Positions 44,568-53,845 are shown, counted from the stretch's first letter. The stretch: DNA of 64,000 nt from Chitinophaga sp. CB10 (GCA_001870995.2 MLAV02000012.1:124001-188000), one strand, 5' to 3'. The notes: generated by a model from the sequence alone, not told the origin. A program made the numbers and translations.

Positions 44568-44640
44568 TGATCCCGCTGGGACTCGAACCCAGGGCCCATA
44601 CATTAAAAGTGTATTGCTCTACCAACTGAGCTACGGAATC
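44568..44640 (-). tRNA. tRNA-Lys (anticodon TTT), copy 1
   Basis: Complete 73-nt cloverleaf: acceptor stem GATTCCG/CGGGATC, D-arm GCTC/GAGC, anticodon arm ATACA-CTTTTAA-TGTAT, T-arm CTGGG-TTCGAGT-CCCAG, discriminator A. No CCA is encoded. It is identical to the copy at 54857 on the other strand, and both share the preceding leader and promoter. Its 3' end still carries the 15-bp att core, so it is an unoccupied candidate integration site. Confidence 0.97.
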
Positions 44641-44658
44641 TTTCCCGTTAAGGGAGTG

Positions 44659-44689
44659 CAAAGATAGGAATTATTCAATTCCCTCCAAA
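44659..44689 (-). promoter_or_regulatory. Promoter of tRNA-Lys copy 1
   Basis: TTTG (44689-44686) and TATCTTTG (44666-44659) are separated by 19 bp on the minus strand, matching the Bacteroidota housekeeping promoter. The same layout and spacing occur before copy 2. Confidence 0.75.
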
Positions 44690-44705
44690 TTTATTTCATT
44701 CATTT

Positions 44706-47162
44706 TTAATGATTTATCGAAGCACGATTATATGTATATATAACAGATCCGCCACCAGCGCCGTTTCCGCCGTTATACCGCGCGTCCAGCATCTTCATAA
44801 AATATCCTCCCACTACACTCCTCGCCTGGAAACCCACCTGCCGGCCATTCGTCGTTTCATGCCAGTCCGATAACGGAACGCGTGTAGGCGTTTCAGTTAT
44901 ATATTTATACAGCGGGTCTATAAGCTCCCGGAACTCCTCCGGAGTGGAAGCCAGCGTCGCCGTCCAGATGATCCAGTCCGATTTCGTATAGGTCTTCCTG
45001 CTATCCAGCGGCAATCCATACGGCTGCTGCTGCTTCAGGTACCACGCCACTTCCTGCTCGTATAAACTGGAAGGAAACAGTTTAAAACCCAGCACCCGGT
45101 CCCATACCAGGTTGTACTTCTGGCTCCAGCTGCCCGGCCTGTCAAATGCCAGCCGGTAATGATCCGCATCCGCAGCGCGTTTCAGCCAATTGTCCGCCAT
45201 CGCCCGGGCACTGTCCGCATAACGTTTCGCTGCCGCTTTTTCTCCCAGCATATCCGCCAGCATAGCGTAACTGCGGATGCCGGCAATGGCCTTGAGCGAT
45301 AGATTTGTGTTATGCGCCAGGTGCCCGGCAAAATCATCCGTGCAAAGCTGGTTCTCCGGATCAAAGCCCGCTTTCAGCAGGTATTCCGCCCAGGTGGTCA
45401 ACACTTTCCAATGCTCCTTCGCGTAATTGGCATTGCCCTCCGCTTTGGCAATAGCGCCCGTCAGGATCAGCATATTGCCGGACTCCTCCACCGGCATATC
45501 CTCCCCATATACCTGCCCGTTAGCGATCGGGTATGTTCCCAGATCATGCGCAGCGAAAGGTTTTTTAAACCGGCCGCTTTCAGAATATTCAAAAATGCCT
45601 GTCAGCATACCTTTCAGCAGGTCGGGATTATACAGCAAGAACAGCGGTGCAGAAGGATAGGTAACATCCACCGTATTAATACAACCATTGCTGAAATTCT
45701 CTTTCGACAAGAACAACAACTCCCCTTTCGGGCCACGTACCAGCGTATGCGCGGCGATCGCCTGCCGGTACGCCAGTTCGCACAGGCGTGCATACTCCTT
45801 GCCGCCGGCGGCTGCCGCTTCTTTTTGCAGCGCGTCATCAAACTGCATACAACGGCCCAGTATCCTGGCATAATCCCGTATGGCATTTTGCAGCTCCCGC
45901 TCCATCGTGGCGGAAGCGTCGTTTTTCCACCAGGCTTTCAGCGGCTGGCCAAAATATTCAACGGCATACAGGTCGTCATACCCCAGCAGGAACACCCGGG
46001 AAGGCATACCCGCCACCTCGCTGCCTACTTTTCCCATAGCCGTTTCCGTTATAAGCGTTTTCGTTTTATCCGCATTGTCTGCTATCCATTGCTTTACGCC
46101 GGGGCCCTTGCTGGTAGCCACATACACATAACCCCAGTCAATCCGGATATCATCGCCTTTCTTCTTCAGCACAGGCTGCTCCCTGGTCCCTGCTTTAAGG
46201 ATAGTAAGGTCCCCGCTGTTGTATGGACTGGCCTCCACCGGCTGCCCCGCCGTATTCACGCAAACCGCCGTACTAACGCCCACCTGTACACGCACATCAT
46301 GCTCCTTATTGTCTTCGGACAGTGCATGGCAAGCCAGGTACGTCACCGGGCGGGATAACAGCTGCAGGTCGTCCATCAGCAAGGGAGAGATAAAAGCCAT
46401 TTCCATCAGTACAGGCCCGCACCTGAACTGATATACCGTTTGCGTGGCGTGTACTTCTACTGACTCCTGGATGGCCATACGCGCGCCTGTAGCCACAGGC
46501 TTCACTTTCCTCGCCAGCGCGGCCGAGAGGTAAGCCCCGCCGGCAGTATTTTGTACATGTATTGCCAGCAGATTATTTTTTTGTTGAAGCAAGCCGGCCT
46601 CCAGCACCACCGGAAAATATTCGTCACGGCCATTCCAGCCATTCCGGGAAAAAATCTCCTTTCCGTTCAGGTACACTTTTATGTTGTCATCATGATGCAG
46701 CTTGAGATACAGCGTATCCGAAGCCTCCTGCAGCCAGTCAAATGTCCTTCTCACATAAAGTTCCTTACTCTTCCATGGCGTTTCGCCAGGGCCGGGCTGG
46801 TCACTGAAAGGCATACTACCTTTCTTCCATTGAAGGTCATTATATTGGGGAGAGATCCAATCCCCCGAGGGCGCATCTGTACGGTATTTCAACGTTCCTT
46901 CCGCGGGCACTGCCGTCGCATAAGTGTCCGGCAAACGCCCTAAGACGGTATAGGGAACTCCATCGACGGTTACCGTGCCGGTGATAGGTTGGGCCGTACC
47001 CGTCCAATGACGCGTGCTGCTTTGCATGATCGTATCCGAGGACGACCAGATGCTGAAATATGGATGGTGGGTTACCAACGGGTAAGAGGGCGCCTTCTGC
47101 TGTGCAGTCACAACACCGGCCCCCATCAAAAGGGTACTCATAATAAAGCGGATATGCCTCAT
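44706..47162 (-). CDS. Glutaminase A-like exported protein (DUF4964/DUF5127/DUF4965/DUF1793)
   Basis: An 818-residue exported protein (signal 1-20, ending GVVTAQ). The order is N-terminal DUF4964-like SYPLVTHHPYFSIWSSSDTI, then the DUF5127 beta-rich domain (about 225-440), and a helical toroid (about 450-800) with GPKGELLFLSKENFSNGCINTVDVTYPSAPLFLLYNP, FAAHDLGTYPIANGQVYGEDMPVEESGNMLIL and NLSLKAIAGIRSYAML. A galactose-binding-like segment (about 105-220, LYLKLHHDDNIKVYLNGKEIF) is inserted near the N-terminus. Fungal relatives are called glutaminase A, but the bacterial role is unproved and the toroid resembles glycosidases. It stands alone next to tRNA-Lys. Confidence 0.82.
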   Translation of the reverse strand: MRHIRFIMSTLLMGAGVVTAQQKAPSYPLVTHHPYFSIWSSSDTIMQSSTRHWTGTAQPITGTVTVDGVPYTVLGRLPDTYATAVPAEGTLKYRTDAPSGDWISPQYNDLQWKKGSMPFSDQPGPGETPWKSKELYVRRTFDWLQEASDTLYLKLHHDDNIKVYLNGKEIFSRNGWNGRDEYFPVVLEAGLLQQKNNLLAIHVQNTAGGAYLSAALARKVKPVATGARMAIQESVEVHATQTVYQFRCGPVLMEMAFISPLLMDDLQLLSRPVTYLACHALSEDNKEHDVRVQVGVSTAVCVNTAGQPVEASPYNSGDLTILKAGTREQPVLKKKGDDIRIDWGYVYVATSKGPGVKQWIADNADKTKTLITETAMGKVGSEVAGMPSRVFLLGYDDLYAVEYFGQPLKAWWKNDASATMERELQNAIRDYARILGRCMQFDDALQKEAAAAGGKEYARLCELAYRQAIAAHTLVRGPKGELLFLSKENFSNGCINTVDVTYPSAPLFLLYNPDLLKGMLTGIFEYSESGRFKKPFAAHDLGTYPIANGQVYGEDMPVEESGNMLILTGAIAKAEGNANYAKEHWKVLTTWAEYLLKAGFDPENQLCTDDFAGHLAHNTNLSLKAIAGIRSYAMLADMLGEKAAAKRYADSARAMADNWLKRAADADHYRLAFDRPGSWSQKYNLVWDRVLGFKLFPSSLYEQEVAWYLKQQQPYGLPLDSRKTYTKSDWIIWTATLASTPEEFRELIDPLYKYITETPTRVPLSDWHETTNGRQVGFQARSVVGGYFMKMLDARYNGGNGAGGGSVIYTYNRASINH

Positions 47163-47274
47163 AACGTAACTGGAATGGGTTTGTTAAAGATTTTAGAAAA
47201 CTATTCAAAAATTATCATGATTAATAACCATTCATCCATTTTGTTTTACATTGAACGAAAACGCTGGGTCAACA

Positions 47275-47799
47275 ATGAAGTTACTTGTTCCAACCGCCGC
47301 CTTTTTCCTGGCGGCCGCTATCAGCTGTAATCAGCCGCAAACAAAGGTGGCGCACGAACAATGGTTCAATAATACAAAAGGGGAAATCCTGCGGCAGGCA
47401 AGTGCAGAGCCCGACAGTACCGCCTATACGAATGGAGACTATCCCGATCAACGCGTGCAGCTGCTCTACAGGGAACGTCGCCTCTTATCCAGGAAACTAT
47501 TTGACCACGATGTGCTCCGGTTAGAAGTCTTCTTCAGCAAAGACGGTCAGTTCGAGTTCCGGCGGGAATACTTTCCAAACGGGAACAAGTCCTATGAAGG
47601 AATTCGCTATAACAACGCAGGTTACGGGATCACCACCGTCTGGCTGGAAAATGGTCAGGAATTCACAAGGGGCGTACTCTTTAACGGAAACCCGGTCGGC
47701 GAATGGAAAAATTTTCCGCCAGGCAGCAAGGAAGCCGTTACGGCGGACTATGGCGGCATTACCAGCCTCTCGGAATTCCCCGTCCTCAAAAAGCAATAG
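47275..47799 (+). CDS. Small lipoprotein with MORN-like repeats
   Basis: Start at ATG 47275 gives a lipoprotein signal (FFLAAAISC, lipid cysteine at 18). The 174-residue protein then shows YwqK/MORN-type strands: FEFRREYFPNGNKSYEGIRYNNAGYGITTVWLENGQEFTRGVLFNGNPVGEWKNF. Such repeats occur in many exported Bacteroidota proteins without a defined role. It ends 4 bp before the 3' end of a candidate small RNA on the other strand. I do not recognise a specific family. Confidence 0.75.
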   Translation: MKLLVPTAAFFLAAAISCNQPQTKVAHEQWFNNTKGEILRQASAEPDSTAYTNGDYPDQRVQLLYRERRLLSRKLFDHDVLRLEVFFSKDGQFEFRREYFPNGNKSYEGIRYNNAGYGITTVWLENGQEFTRGVLFNGNPVGEWKNFPPGSKEAVTADYGGITSLSEFPVLKKQ

Positions 47800-47803
47800 G
47801 CAC

Positions 47804-47910
47804 AAAAAAGACGCAGACCCGACGTATCGCCTTGGAGGCCCTGAGAAGCCTTGTCAGTACGATAGTGGATCTGCGTGTATCTTCAATATTTTAAATAATT
47901 CCAATACGAA
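47804..47910 (-). ncRNA. Candidate structured small RNA of about 105 nt
   Basis: On the minus strand a TATTTTTG -7 box (47925-47918) with TTG 21 bp upstream precedes a sequence with nested stems: ACGCAGATCC/GGGTCTGCGT (47876-47867 with 47820-47811), TATCG/CGATA (47864-47860 with 47829-47825) and an inner AGGC/GCCT. The outer stem runs directly into six T, giving an intrinsic terminator. The downstream initiator GCGCTCCC resembles that of the tRNA-Lys genes (GCACTCCC). No protein frame fits. SRP, 6S and tmRNA hallmarks are absent. Confidence 0.6.
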
Positions 47911-48019
47911 GGGAGCGCAAAAATACACATTTACCCCAAATTCTCACAATTATTTGCAAACAAATTGCCGTGGCTGATTGTAGATAGCTGTAAACTATCC
48001 AATCACCAAACTCCTGCTT

Positions 48020-48145
48020 ATGAAGCAACCCGATAATTCAGAAAACTTCGTTCCCCGGGGCGCCATCGCCTTCTTCGCATTTCTGATTGCCCTCGGCCTC
48101 ATTATTTGGTTTGGCATTTATTTCCTCATGCTCGACAGGGTTTAA
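48020..48145 (+). CDS. Cytochrome c oxidase subunit IIa-like small membrane protein, 41 aa
   Basis: A short frame from ATG 48020 to TAA 48143-48145. It has a polar start (MKQPDNSENFVPRG), one membrane helix (AIAFFAFLIALGLIIWFGIYFLML) and a short tail. It lies 13 bp before the subunit II gene, the place held by the single-helix subunit IIa in ba3-type oxidase operons. Assignment rests on size, topology and position. Confidence 0.75.
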   Translation: MKQPDNSENFVPRGAIAFFAFLIALGLIIWFGIYFLMLDRV

Positions 48146-48158
48146 AAACGGGGGTATT

Positions 48159-48611
48159 ATGATCGACGTTTTTGAAAAAAGAGTGATCGTCACAGCCATC
48201 CTCGTAATGGGACTGTTCATCCTCGCCATCTTCTACGCCATGGGCGCCCGCAAAGCCGATGTGACGGAATGCCTCCCCTACGATAAAACCTACGAAACGG
48301 CCCGCGTGGAACAGTTGGATAAATCCACCTACCAGATATTCTACGTCGCGCGGATGTGGAACTTCGAGCCTTCCGTAGCCTATATTCCCGTTGGCAGCGA
48401 GGTAGACCTCTTCGTTACCTCCAACGATGTGGTGCATGGTTTTAACATCTATAACAAGAACGTGAACCTCATGGCTGTTCCGGGAGGCGTCACCAAAACC
48501 ACCGTCAAATTCGACGAGCCCGGCGTGTACAAAGTGGTTTGCCACGAGTACTGCGGCGCCGGCCACCAAAACATGCAGGCGGAAATTATCGTAAACTATC
48601 CCAAAAAATAA
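48159..48611 (+). CDS. ba3-type cytochrome c oxidase subunit II
   Basis: Start at ATG 48159 (MIDVFEKRVIVTAIL); the longer upstream frame overlaps the IIa gene. The 150-residue protein has a single membrane helix (about 8-30), unlike two-helix A-type subunit II, and a cupredoxin domain with all CuA ligands: His in NDVVHGFN and the C-x-E-x-x-C-x-x-x-H-x-x-M set in CHEYCGAGHQNM. It accepts electrons from a cytochrome c. Genes for IIa, subunit I, a SCO protein and a cytochrome c are tightly linked. Confidence 0.93.
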   Translation: MIDVFEKRVIVTAILVMGLFILAIFYAMGARKADVTECLPYDKTYETARVEQLDKSTYQIFYVARMWNFEPSVAYIPVGSEVDLFVTSNDVVHGFNIYNKNVNLMAVPGGVTKTTVKFDEPGVYKVVCHEYCGAGHQNMQAEIIVNYPKK

Positions 48612-48617
48612 TACCAT

Positions 48618-50297
48618 ATGCAGGTAAGCAGGTTTCTACGCAATACCATCCTCGTTGAACTGTTCGTCCCCATTTTATTACTGACGGTAGGCATCTACCA
48701 TGGCCTCATGCAGGTGATTTACCGCGCCGGCGTGATCCACCAGGCCTCCGTAGCCAAACTCGACTACTACCAGGGCCTCACCCTGCACGGTGTGATCAAT
48801 GCCGTTGTTCTCACCACCTTTTTTGCCGTGGCATTCGGCCATGCCACCATCGCCTTTTACCTCAAACGGGAACCGAATAAGAAAGCCACGGCCCTGTCCA
48901 TGTGGCTCATGGTCATCGGCACGCTGCTGGCCGCAGCCGCCATGCTGGCCGGGAAAGCATCCGTCCTGTACACCTTCTACCCACCGCTGAAAGCTCACCC
49001 TGCCTTCTACATCGGCACCGCCATGCTCATTATCGGATCCTGGGTAGCGTTCTTCGACTGGGTGACCATCTACCTGGAATGGAAAAAGGAAAATCGCGAA
49101 ACCAATACCCCGCTGGCCGTGATCGGCACGCTGGTAAATTTTACCATCTGGTTCGTATGTACGACGGCGGTAGCCTATGAGGTACTGGTACTCCTGGTAC
49201 CCTGGAGCCTGGGCCTCACGCCCACCGTCAACGTACCGCTGGCCCGCACCCTGTTCTGGTTCTTCGGCCATGCCCTCGTGTACTTCTGGCTCCTGCCTTC
49301 CTATATTATGTTCTATACCATGCTGCCCAAACTCGCCGGCGGCAAACTATATTCCGCCACTGCGGGGCGCATCGCCTTCTTCCTCTTCCTGCTGCTCTCT
49401 ATCCCCATCGGCGTGCATCACCAGTTCGGGGACCCTTCCATTGGCAGAGGCGTGAAACTATCGCAGTCACTGCTGACCTTTGGCGTGGCATTACCCAGCT
49501 TCATTACCGCCTTTACACTGGCGGCTTCACTGGAATATGCCGCCCGCAAACGCGGCGCGAAAGGCCTTTACAGCTGGATATGGAAGCTTCCCTTCTTCCG
49601 CAGGGATGTATTCTTATTTGGTTACCTGATCAACGGCCTAATCCTCTTTATCTTCGGCGGACTCACCGGGCTCGTACTGGCCTCCTATTCGCTCAACAAC
49701 GTCGTTCACAATACCGCCTTTATCCCCGGCCATTTTCATATGACGGTGGCCGGTCCAGTATTTCTCGCCATCCTGGGCATGTCCATCTTTTTACTGCAAC
49801 AACTGAGCGGCAAAAAGATCTACCTGCCTACCCTCAACGCGATCGTGCCTTACCTGTGGACCGTGGGCGTGATCATCTTTTCCGGTGGCCTGATGTGGGG
49901 CGGCCTGATGGGCGAACCTCGCAGGACCAATATGGGCCTCACCTACCTGAACCCTGCCAGCGAACAATACCATCCCTACTGGGTAATTTCCAGTATGCTG
50001 GGCCTGGCCGGCGGCGGGATTATGTTTGTAGCGGGCTTTCTGTACTTCATCAGTTTCTTCGGCACGCTGTTCAGCAAGCGTACCATGGAGCCGGTGATAG
50101 ACCTGCCCGTCAGCGACACCCTGCACGAGGAAAAACGCATTCCCATTTTCGATACGTTCAAACCCTGGCTGGCCGTGATGGCGCTAATCATATTCCTCAG
50201 CTACCTGCCCGCCATTTCAGACGCATTGAATAACACGGGTAAAAAAGCGCCGCCCTACCTGCCCGCAGACCCTACTCCGGTAGTTCAAAAGAAATAA
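48618..50297 (+). CDS. ba3-type cytochrome c oxidase subunit I
   Basis: Catalytic heme-copper subunit of terminal oxidation, 559 residues with about 13 membrane helices. Visible ligands: low-spin heme His in LTLHGVINAVVLT, CuB His and cross-linked-Tyr region in FFGHALVYFWLLPSYIM, the CuB pair in VHHQF, and the heme pair in HFHMTVAGP. The absence of the D-channel asparagine motif and the VYFWLLP form place it in the B (ba3) class, which has high oxygen affinity. It starts 6 bp after subunit II. Confidence 0.95.
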   Translation: MQVSRFLRNTILVELFVPILLLTVGIYHGLMQVIYRAGVIHQASVAKLDYYQGLTLHGVINAVVLTTFFAVAFGHATIAFYLKREPNKKATALSMWLMVIGTLLAAAAMLAGKASVLYTFYPPLKAHPAFYIGTAMLIIGSWVAFFDWVTIYLEWKKENRETNTPLAVIGTLVNFTIWFVCTTAVAYEVLVLLVPWSLGLTPTVNVPLARTLFWFFGHALVYFWLLPSYIMFYTMLPKLAGGKLYSATAGRIAFFLFLLLSIPIGVHHQFGDPSIGRGVKLSQSLLTFGVALPSFITAFTLAASLEYAARKRGAKGLYSWIWKLPFFRRDVFLFGYLINGLILFIFGGLTGLVLASYSLNNVVHNTAFIPGHFHMTVAGPVFLAILGMSIFLLQQLSGKKIYLPTLNAIVPYLWTVGVIIFSGGLMWGGLMGEPRRTNMGLTYLNPASEQYHPYWVISSMLGLAGGGIMFVAGFLYFISFFGTLFSKRTMEPVIDLPVSDTLHEEKRIPIFDTFKPWLAVMALIIFLSYLPAISDALNNTGKKAPPYLPADPTPVVQKK

Positions 50298-50298
50298 G

Positions 50299-50958
50299 AT
50301 GACAGTCATGAAACTGGAAAAGTCATATTTACTGACCTCCTGGAAATTCTTCCTGGCCTTGCTGATCGGCATTCCGCTGCTGGCTTACTTTTCCGTGCGG
50401 TTGTTGGAGAAAAAATATGGCCGGCTGCCCATTTACGCCAGCAATACAACGCTGGCTTCCGACAACCAAACGGACGGCAACCTGCCCCCGTTCGTTTTCA
50501 CGGACCAGCTGGGCAATACCGTCACCAATTCCATCCTGACCAATAAAATTGCAGTGGCCAACTACTTTTACACCTCCTGCCCCAGCATCTGCCCCAAAAT
50601 GATGCTGCAGCTGCAAAGGGTGCAGGCCAATACCAACAATATGATCATCCTCTCCTTTACCGTGGACCCCAAGCGGGATTCCGTGGCAAGGCTCATGAAA
50701 TTTGCCCTGCAATATGATGTATTACCCGACAGGTGGAAATTACTGACGGGAAATAAAAAAGCGCTCTATCACTTCGCCCGCAAGGGATTATTCATTACCG
50801 CCACAGAGGGCGATGGAGGCGATGCGGATTTTATTCATAGCGACCGGTTCGTATTACTGGACACGCGTCAGCGGATACGCGGCTACTACGACGGCACTTC
50901 GCCGGAGGAGGTAGACCAGCTGCTGACCGACATAAAAAAATTACAAAATGAACTCTAG
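50299..50958 (+). CDS. SCO1/SenC-family copper chaperone
   Basis: A 219-residue membrane-anchored thioredoxin-like protein (helix about 12-35) that delivers copper to the CuA site. The copper-binding motif is CPSICPKMM (Cys-x3-Cys), and the distant His is in ADFIHSDRFVLLD. FTDQLGNTVTNSILTNKIAVANYFYTSC is the usual opening. It begins 1 bp after the subunit I stop and overlaps the next gene by 11 bp. Confidence 0.92.
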   Translation: MTVMKLEKSYLLTSWKFFLALLIGIPLLAYFSVRLLEKKYGRLPIYASNTTLASDNQTDGNLPPFVFTDQLGNTVTNSILTNKIAVANYFYTSCPSICPKMMLQLQRVQANTNNMIILSFTVDPKRDSVARLMKFALQYDVLPDRWKLLTGNKKALYHFARKGLFITATEGDGGDADFIHSDRFVLLDTRQRIRGYYDGTSPEEVDQLLTDIKKLQNEL

Positions 50959-51484
50959 GCATTTTCTGATCGTGGCTTTCTGCTGCATCGCCACCGCAAT
51001 GACTGCAAGGGCAGCCAACCCGGAGAATGGTAAAATGCTGTTCCAGGGCCGTTGTGCCTCCTGCCATAACGTGATGAAAAAGCTGACCGGGCCTGCCCTG
51101 GCAGGCGTGGAAGACCGTCACCCGGAAGCCTGGATCATCTCCTTCGTTAAAAGCTCCCAGGCCATGGTTAAAGCCGGCGACGCGGCGGCGCTCGAAGTAT
51201 TCAACAAAAACAACCAGGTAGTAATGCCTGATCATCCGGATCTTTCCGATGACCAGATCCGGGATATCCTTGCATATATCAAAGAAACAGCCGCCAATGC
51301 CCCCAAAGAGGACGATGCGCCGTTTTCCAGGCCGGGGCAGAAGCAACCCAATCTCATGCCCCTGTCTGTCTACAACTTCCCTTTTATGATCGCCTACCTG
51401 GTGCTAATAGTAGTAATAGTGATCCTGCTAATTTTCCTCGTAAATATTAAGAGTTACGAACAGCATATTCAAAAGGACGATTGA
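50948..51484 (+). CDS. Membrane-anchored cytochrome c
   Basis: A 178-residue exported monoheme cytochrome: signal (1-23, ending MTARA), heme-binding CASCH in MLFQGRCASCHNVMKKLTGPALAG, probable axial Met in NNQVVMPDHPDLSDDQIRDILAYI, and a C-terminal membrane helix (about 146-168). It overlaps the SCO gene and closes the oxidase operon, so it is probably the direct electron donor to subunit II. Confidence 0.92.
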   Translation: MNSRHFLIVAFCCIATAMTARAANPENGKMLFQGRCASCHNVMKKLTGPALAGVEDRHPEAWIISFVKSSQAMVKAGDAAALEVFNKNNQVVMPDHPDLSDDQIRDILAYIKETAANAPKEDDAPFSRPGQKQPNLMPLSVYNFPFMIAYLVLIVVIVILLIFLVNIKSYEQHIQKDD

Positions 51485-51505
51485 ACTTCTCCCTAAAAAA
51501 TAAAA

Positions 51506-51529
51506 AAAGCCCCGGGCTACCGGGGCTTT
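51506..51529 (+). terminator. Bidirectional intrinsic terminator
   Basis: AAAGCCCCGG and CCGGGGCTTT form a 10-bp stem with a 4-base loop, with an A-run on the left. It ends the oxidase operon and faces the 3' end of the GH20 gene. Confidence 0.9.
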
Positions 51530-51547
51530 CAGCTTATATGCTAAAAG

Positions 51548-53845
51548 TTATTTACGTTTGAACCAGCTATCCGGCACCGGCTGTATCTTGCCGCCATTCA
51601 CGCTGTATTCCAGCTTCAGCGTATAACCGCCGCCGCCTTCCACAAAATCCACCCGCATCGGATGCAGGCCCTTTTCCAGCGCTACCTGTCCACTCTTTTG
51701 TACCGGCGCATGCCAGCCGTCGTTGTTCACCACTTGCTCGTCGCTGATATAAAGGATACCGCCGTCATCGCAGGTGAGGTAGAAGCTGTAAATACCGGTA
51801 GCCGGCACTTCGATGAAGCCGTCCAGCTTAGCGCCGAAGGCTTTGCCGCCTTTGCCCAGCTCCTCGGGAATGGCTACATTCGTAACCGTTACCACTGTAT
51901 CCGCCTTGGCTTTGATTTTCGTCGCGCTTTTAAACGCGCCTTCGTATATGCCAAGCTGCAGGCCCGCCTGCATAGCAGCGGCTGCCACCGGCTTCAGGTA
52001 GTGCTGCTGACGGTATTTCAGGGTATAAATATCCCCGCGGGTACCGGTTGGCGAAAATGCCGATAACTTGATGGTCTCCGGTTGGGTGATGGTCAGCGCT
52101 CCTTCCAGCAGCGGGGATTGCAGCGTAGGAATGGAACCGTCCGTGGTGTAATGCACCGCCATATTGGCCAGCGGCTTGATCACCTGCAATGTGCCTTTGT
52201 CCACAAACACGTTATCGCCGGCAAACCCGTCCAGGTCCGGCAGGCGGTAATTAACGCCCATCCTGTCGAGCAGCGCATAACTGGAAGTAAGCCGTTCCAG
52301 GTAATGATCGTACCGTTGCTGATGCGTCCAGAGCACTTCCGCCAAAGCCGTCATGCGGGGCATATACATATAGTCCGCCCGCTTTTCGGAAGGGATCCAT
52401 TCCGTCCAGATATTGGCCTGCGCGCCCAGGATATTGGCCGCTTCCGCTGCCGTCAGGCCTTTCGGTACCGGATCAAAATGATAAACGTTGGAAATGGAAT
52501 TTCTATCCGGGATACCGTCAAAGTACAGCGGGTTACCCGGCGTCATGATTACGCGGTTACCGTTTTTAGCCGCTTCCACAGGGGCTTTGGGCACCCAGGA
52601 GCGCCAGTACATCACCACGGCGGTAGGGCTCACGCCACCTTCCAGTATCTCATCCCAACCGATCAGTTTCTTCCCTTTGGAATTAAAGAATTTCTCCATC
52701 CGTTTCACGAAGTAGCTCTGTAATTCCTCCACGGTTTTCAGGTTGTTAGCCTTCATCACCGCTGCGCAGGCAGGGGATTTGGCCCAGCTGGTCTTCTCCA
52801 CTTCGTCCGCGCCCAAGTGAATGTATTTGGAAGGGAAGAGGGCGGCGATTTCCGTGAAAATATCTTCCGCGAATTTGAACGTAGTTTCCTCGCAAGGGCA
52901 GATAGGCGTGCTGAAAGTCTTTCCCCAGCCGTTTTCGCTATCGCAGGTCAGGAAAGGATACGCCTTGATGGCCGCCATCATGTGACCCGGCATATCGATT
53001 TCAGGAATGATTTCGATATGTCGCGCCGCGGCGTACGCGATAACGTCCTTGATTTCCGCCTGCGTATAGTAGCCACCATAGAGCGTCTGACCGGTGCGCT
53101 GGATGACATGTTCCTGGTCCAGGGCCATATCCGGGTTGTCCTTGGATTTCTCTATACAAACAGAATCCTGATTATTGTAAGTTCTCCATGCGCCTTTTTC
53201 CGTAAGGAGCGGGTATTTTTTGATTTCTATTCTCCATCCCTGGTCGTCAGTAAGGTGCCAGTGGAATTTATTCATCTTATAAAGCGCCATCACATCTAAA
53301 AACTTCTTCACATATTTCACGGAGAAGAAGTGACGGGCAACGTCCAGGTGCATACCCCGGTAGTCGTACACCGGGTGATCCTTGATGGCCGCGGCCGGGA
53401 AGGCAATGGTCTTCAGCTTTTCGTTTGCCGGATGCCCTGCCAGTGGAACCAGCTGGGTAAGTGTTTGGATACAGCGGAAAATGCCGGCGCCGGTACGGGC
53501 ACGAAGCGTGATGCGGCTGGGTGTGATGTCCAGTTCGTACTCCTCCTCTCCTTTCACTGCATTATCCTGCACCAGTACAATGCTGCTGGCGCCTATCCTG
53601 GCCGACACCGGCAGTTTATAACCCAGGAAGGTGGTCATCAGCTGTTGCAGCTGCTTTACTTCATTAGCAAAAACATTCGCGCTTACAATATTCGTAGTCC
53701 TGCCTACCACAAATTCCCCCTGCCGGGCTGTTAGCTCCTGTGGATAGGGAATCAGCGGATAGCGCCCCGGATCTGCATCCTGCGCCATCAGTGTGGTACT
53801 GTACATGGTTGCGGCAAGTACAGTCAACTTCAGTGATCTAAGCAT
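51548..53845 (-). CDS. Beta-N-acetylhexosaminidase (GH20) with PA14 domain
   Basis: Removes terminal GlcNAc or GalNAc, as in chitin and glycoconjugate breakdown. The 765-residue exported protein (signal 1-21, ending LMAQ) has a GH20b N-terminal domain (about 30-155), a TIM barrel (about 160-505) with HWHLTDDQGWRIEIKKYP, EIDMPGHM and the catalytic pair Asp347-Glu348 in HLGADEVEKTSW, then a chitobiase C-terminal-type domain (VHYTTDGSIP) and a PA14 domain (about 620-750; GIYSFYLTCDDGGILYI). Substrate-assisted catalysis is the family mechanism. It is a single gene, not next to a SusC/D pair. Confidence 0.93.
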   Translation of the reverse strand: MLRSLKLTVLAATMYSTTLMAQDADPGRYPLIPYPQELTARQGEFVVGRTTNIVSANVFANEVKQLQQLMTTFLGYKLPVSARIGASSIVLVQDNAVKGEEEYELDITPSRITLRARTGAGIFRCIQTLTQLVPLAGHPANEKLKTIAFPAAAIKDHPVYDYRGMHLDVARHFFSVKYVKKFLDVMALYKMNKFHWHLTDDQGWRIEIKKYPLLTEKGAWRTYNNQDSVCIEKSKDNPDMALDQEHVIQRTGQTLYGGYYTQAEIKDVIAYAAARHIEIIPEIDMPGHMMAAIKAYPFLTCDSENGWGKTFSTPICPCEETTFKFAEDIFTEIAALFPSKYIHLGADEVEKTSWAKSPACAAVMKANNLKTVEELQSYFVKRMEKFFNSKGKKLIGWDEILEGGVSPTAVVMYWRSWVPKAPVEAAKNGNRVIMTPGNPLYFDGIPDRNSISNVYHFDPVPKGLTAAEAANILGAQANIWTEWIPSEKRADYMYMPRMTALAEVLWTHQQRYDHYLERLTSSYALLDRMGVNYRLPDLDGFAGDNVFVDKGTLQVIKPLANMAVHYTTDGSIPTLQSPLLEGALTITQPETIKLSAFSPTGTRGDIYTLKYRQQHYLKPVAAAAMQAGLQLGIYEGAFKSATKIKAKADTVVTVTNVAIPEELGKGGKAFGAKLDGFIEVPATGIYSFYLTCDDGGILYISDEQVVNNDGWHAPVQKSGQVALEKGLHPMRVDFVEGGGGYTLKLEYSVNGGKIQPVPDSWFKRK

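Noticed and set aside
47804..47910. Signal recognition particle RNA
   Set aside because: The universally conserved domain IV loops (GGAA-type tetraloop and the AGCAG strand) could not be found.
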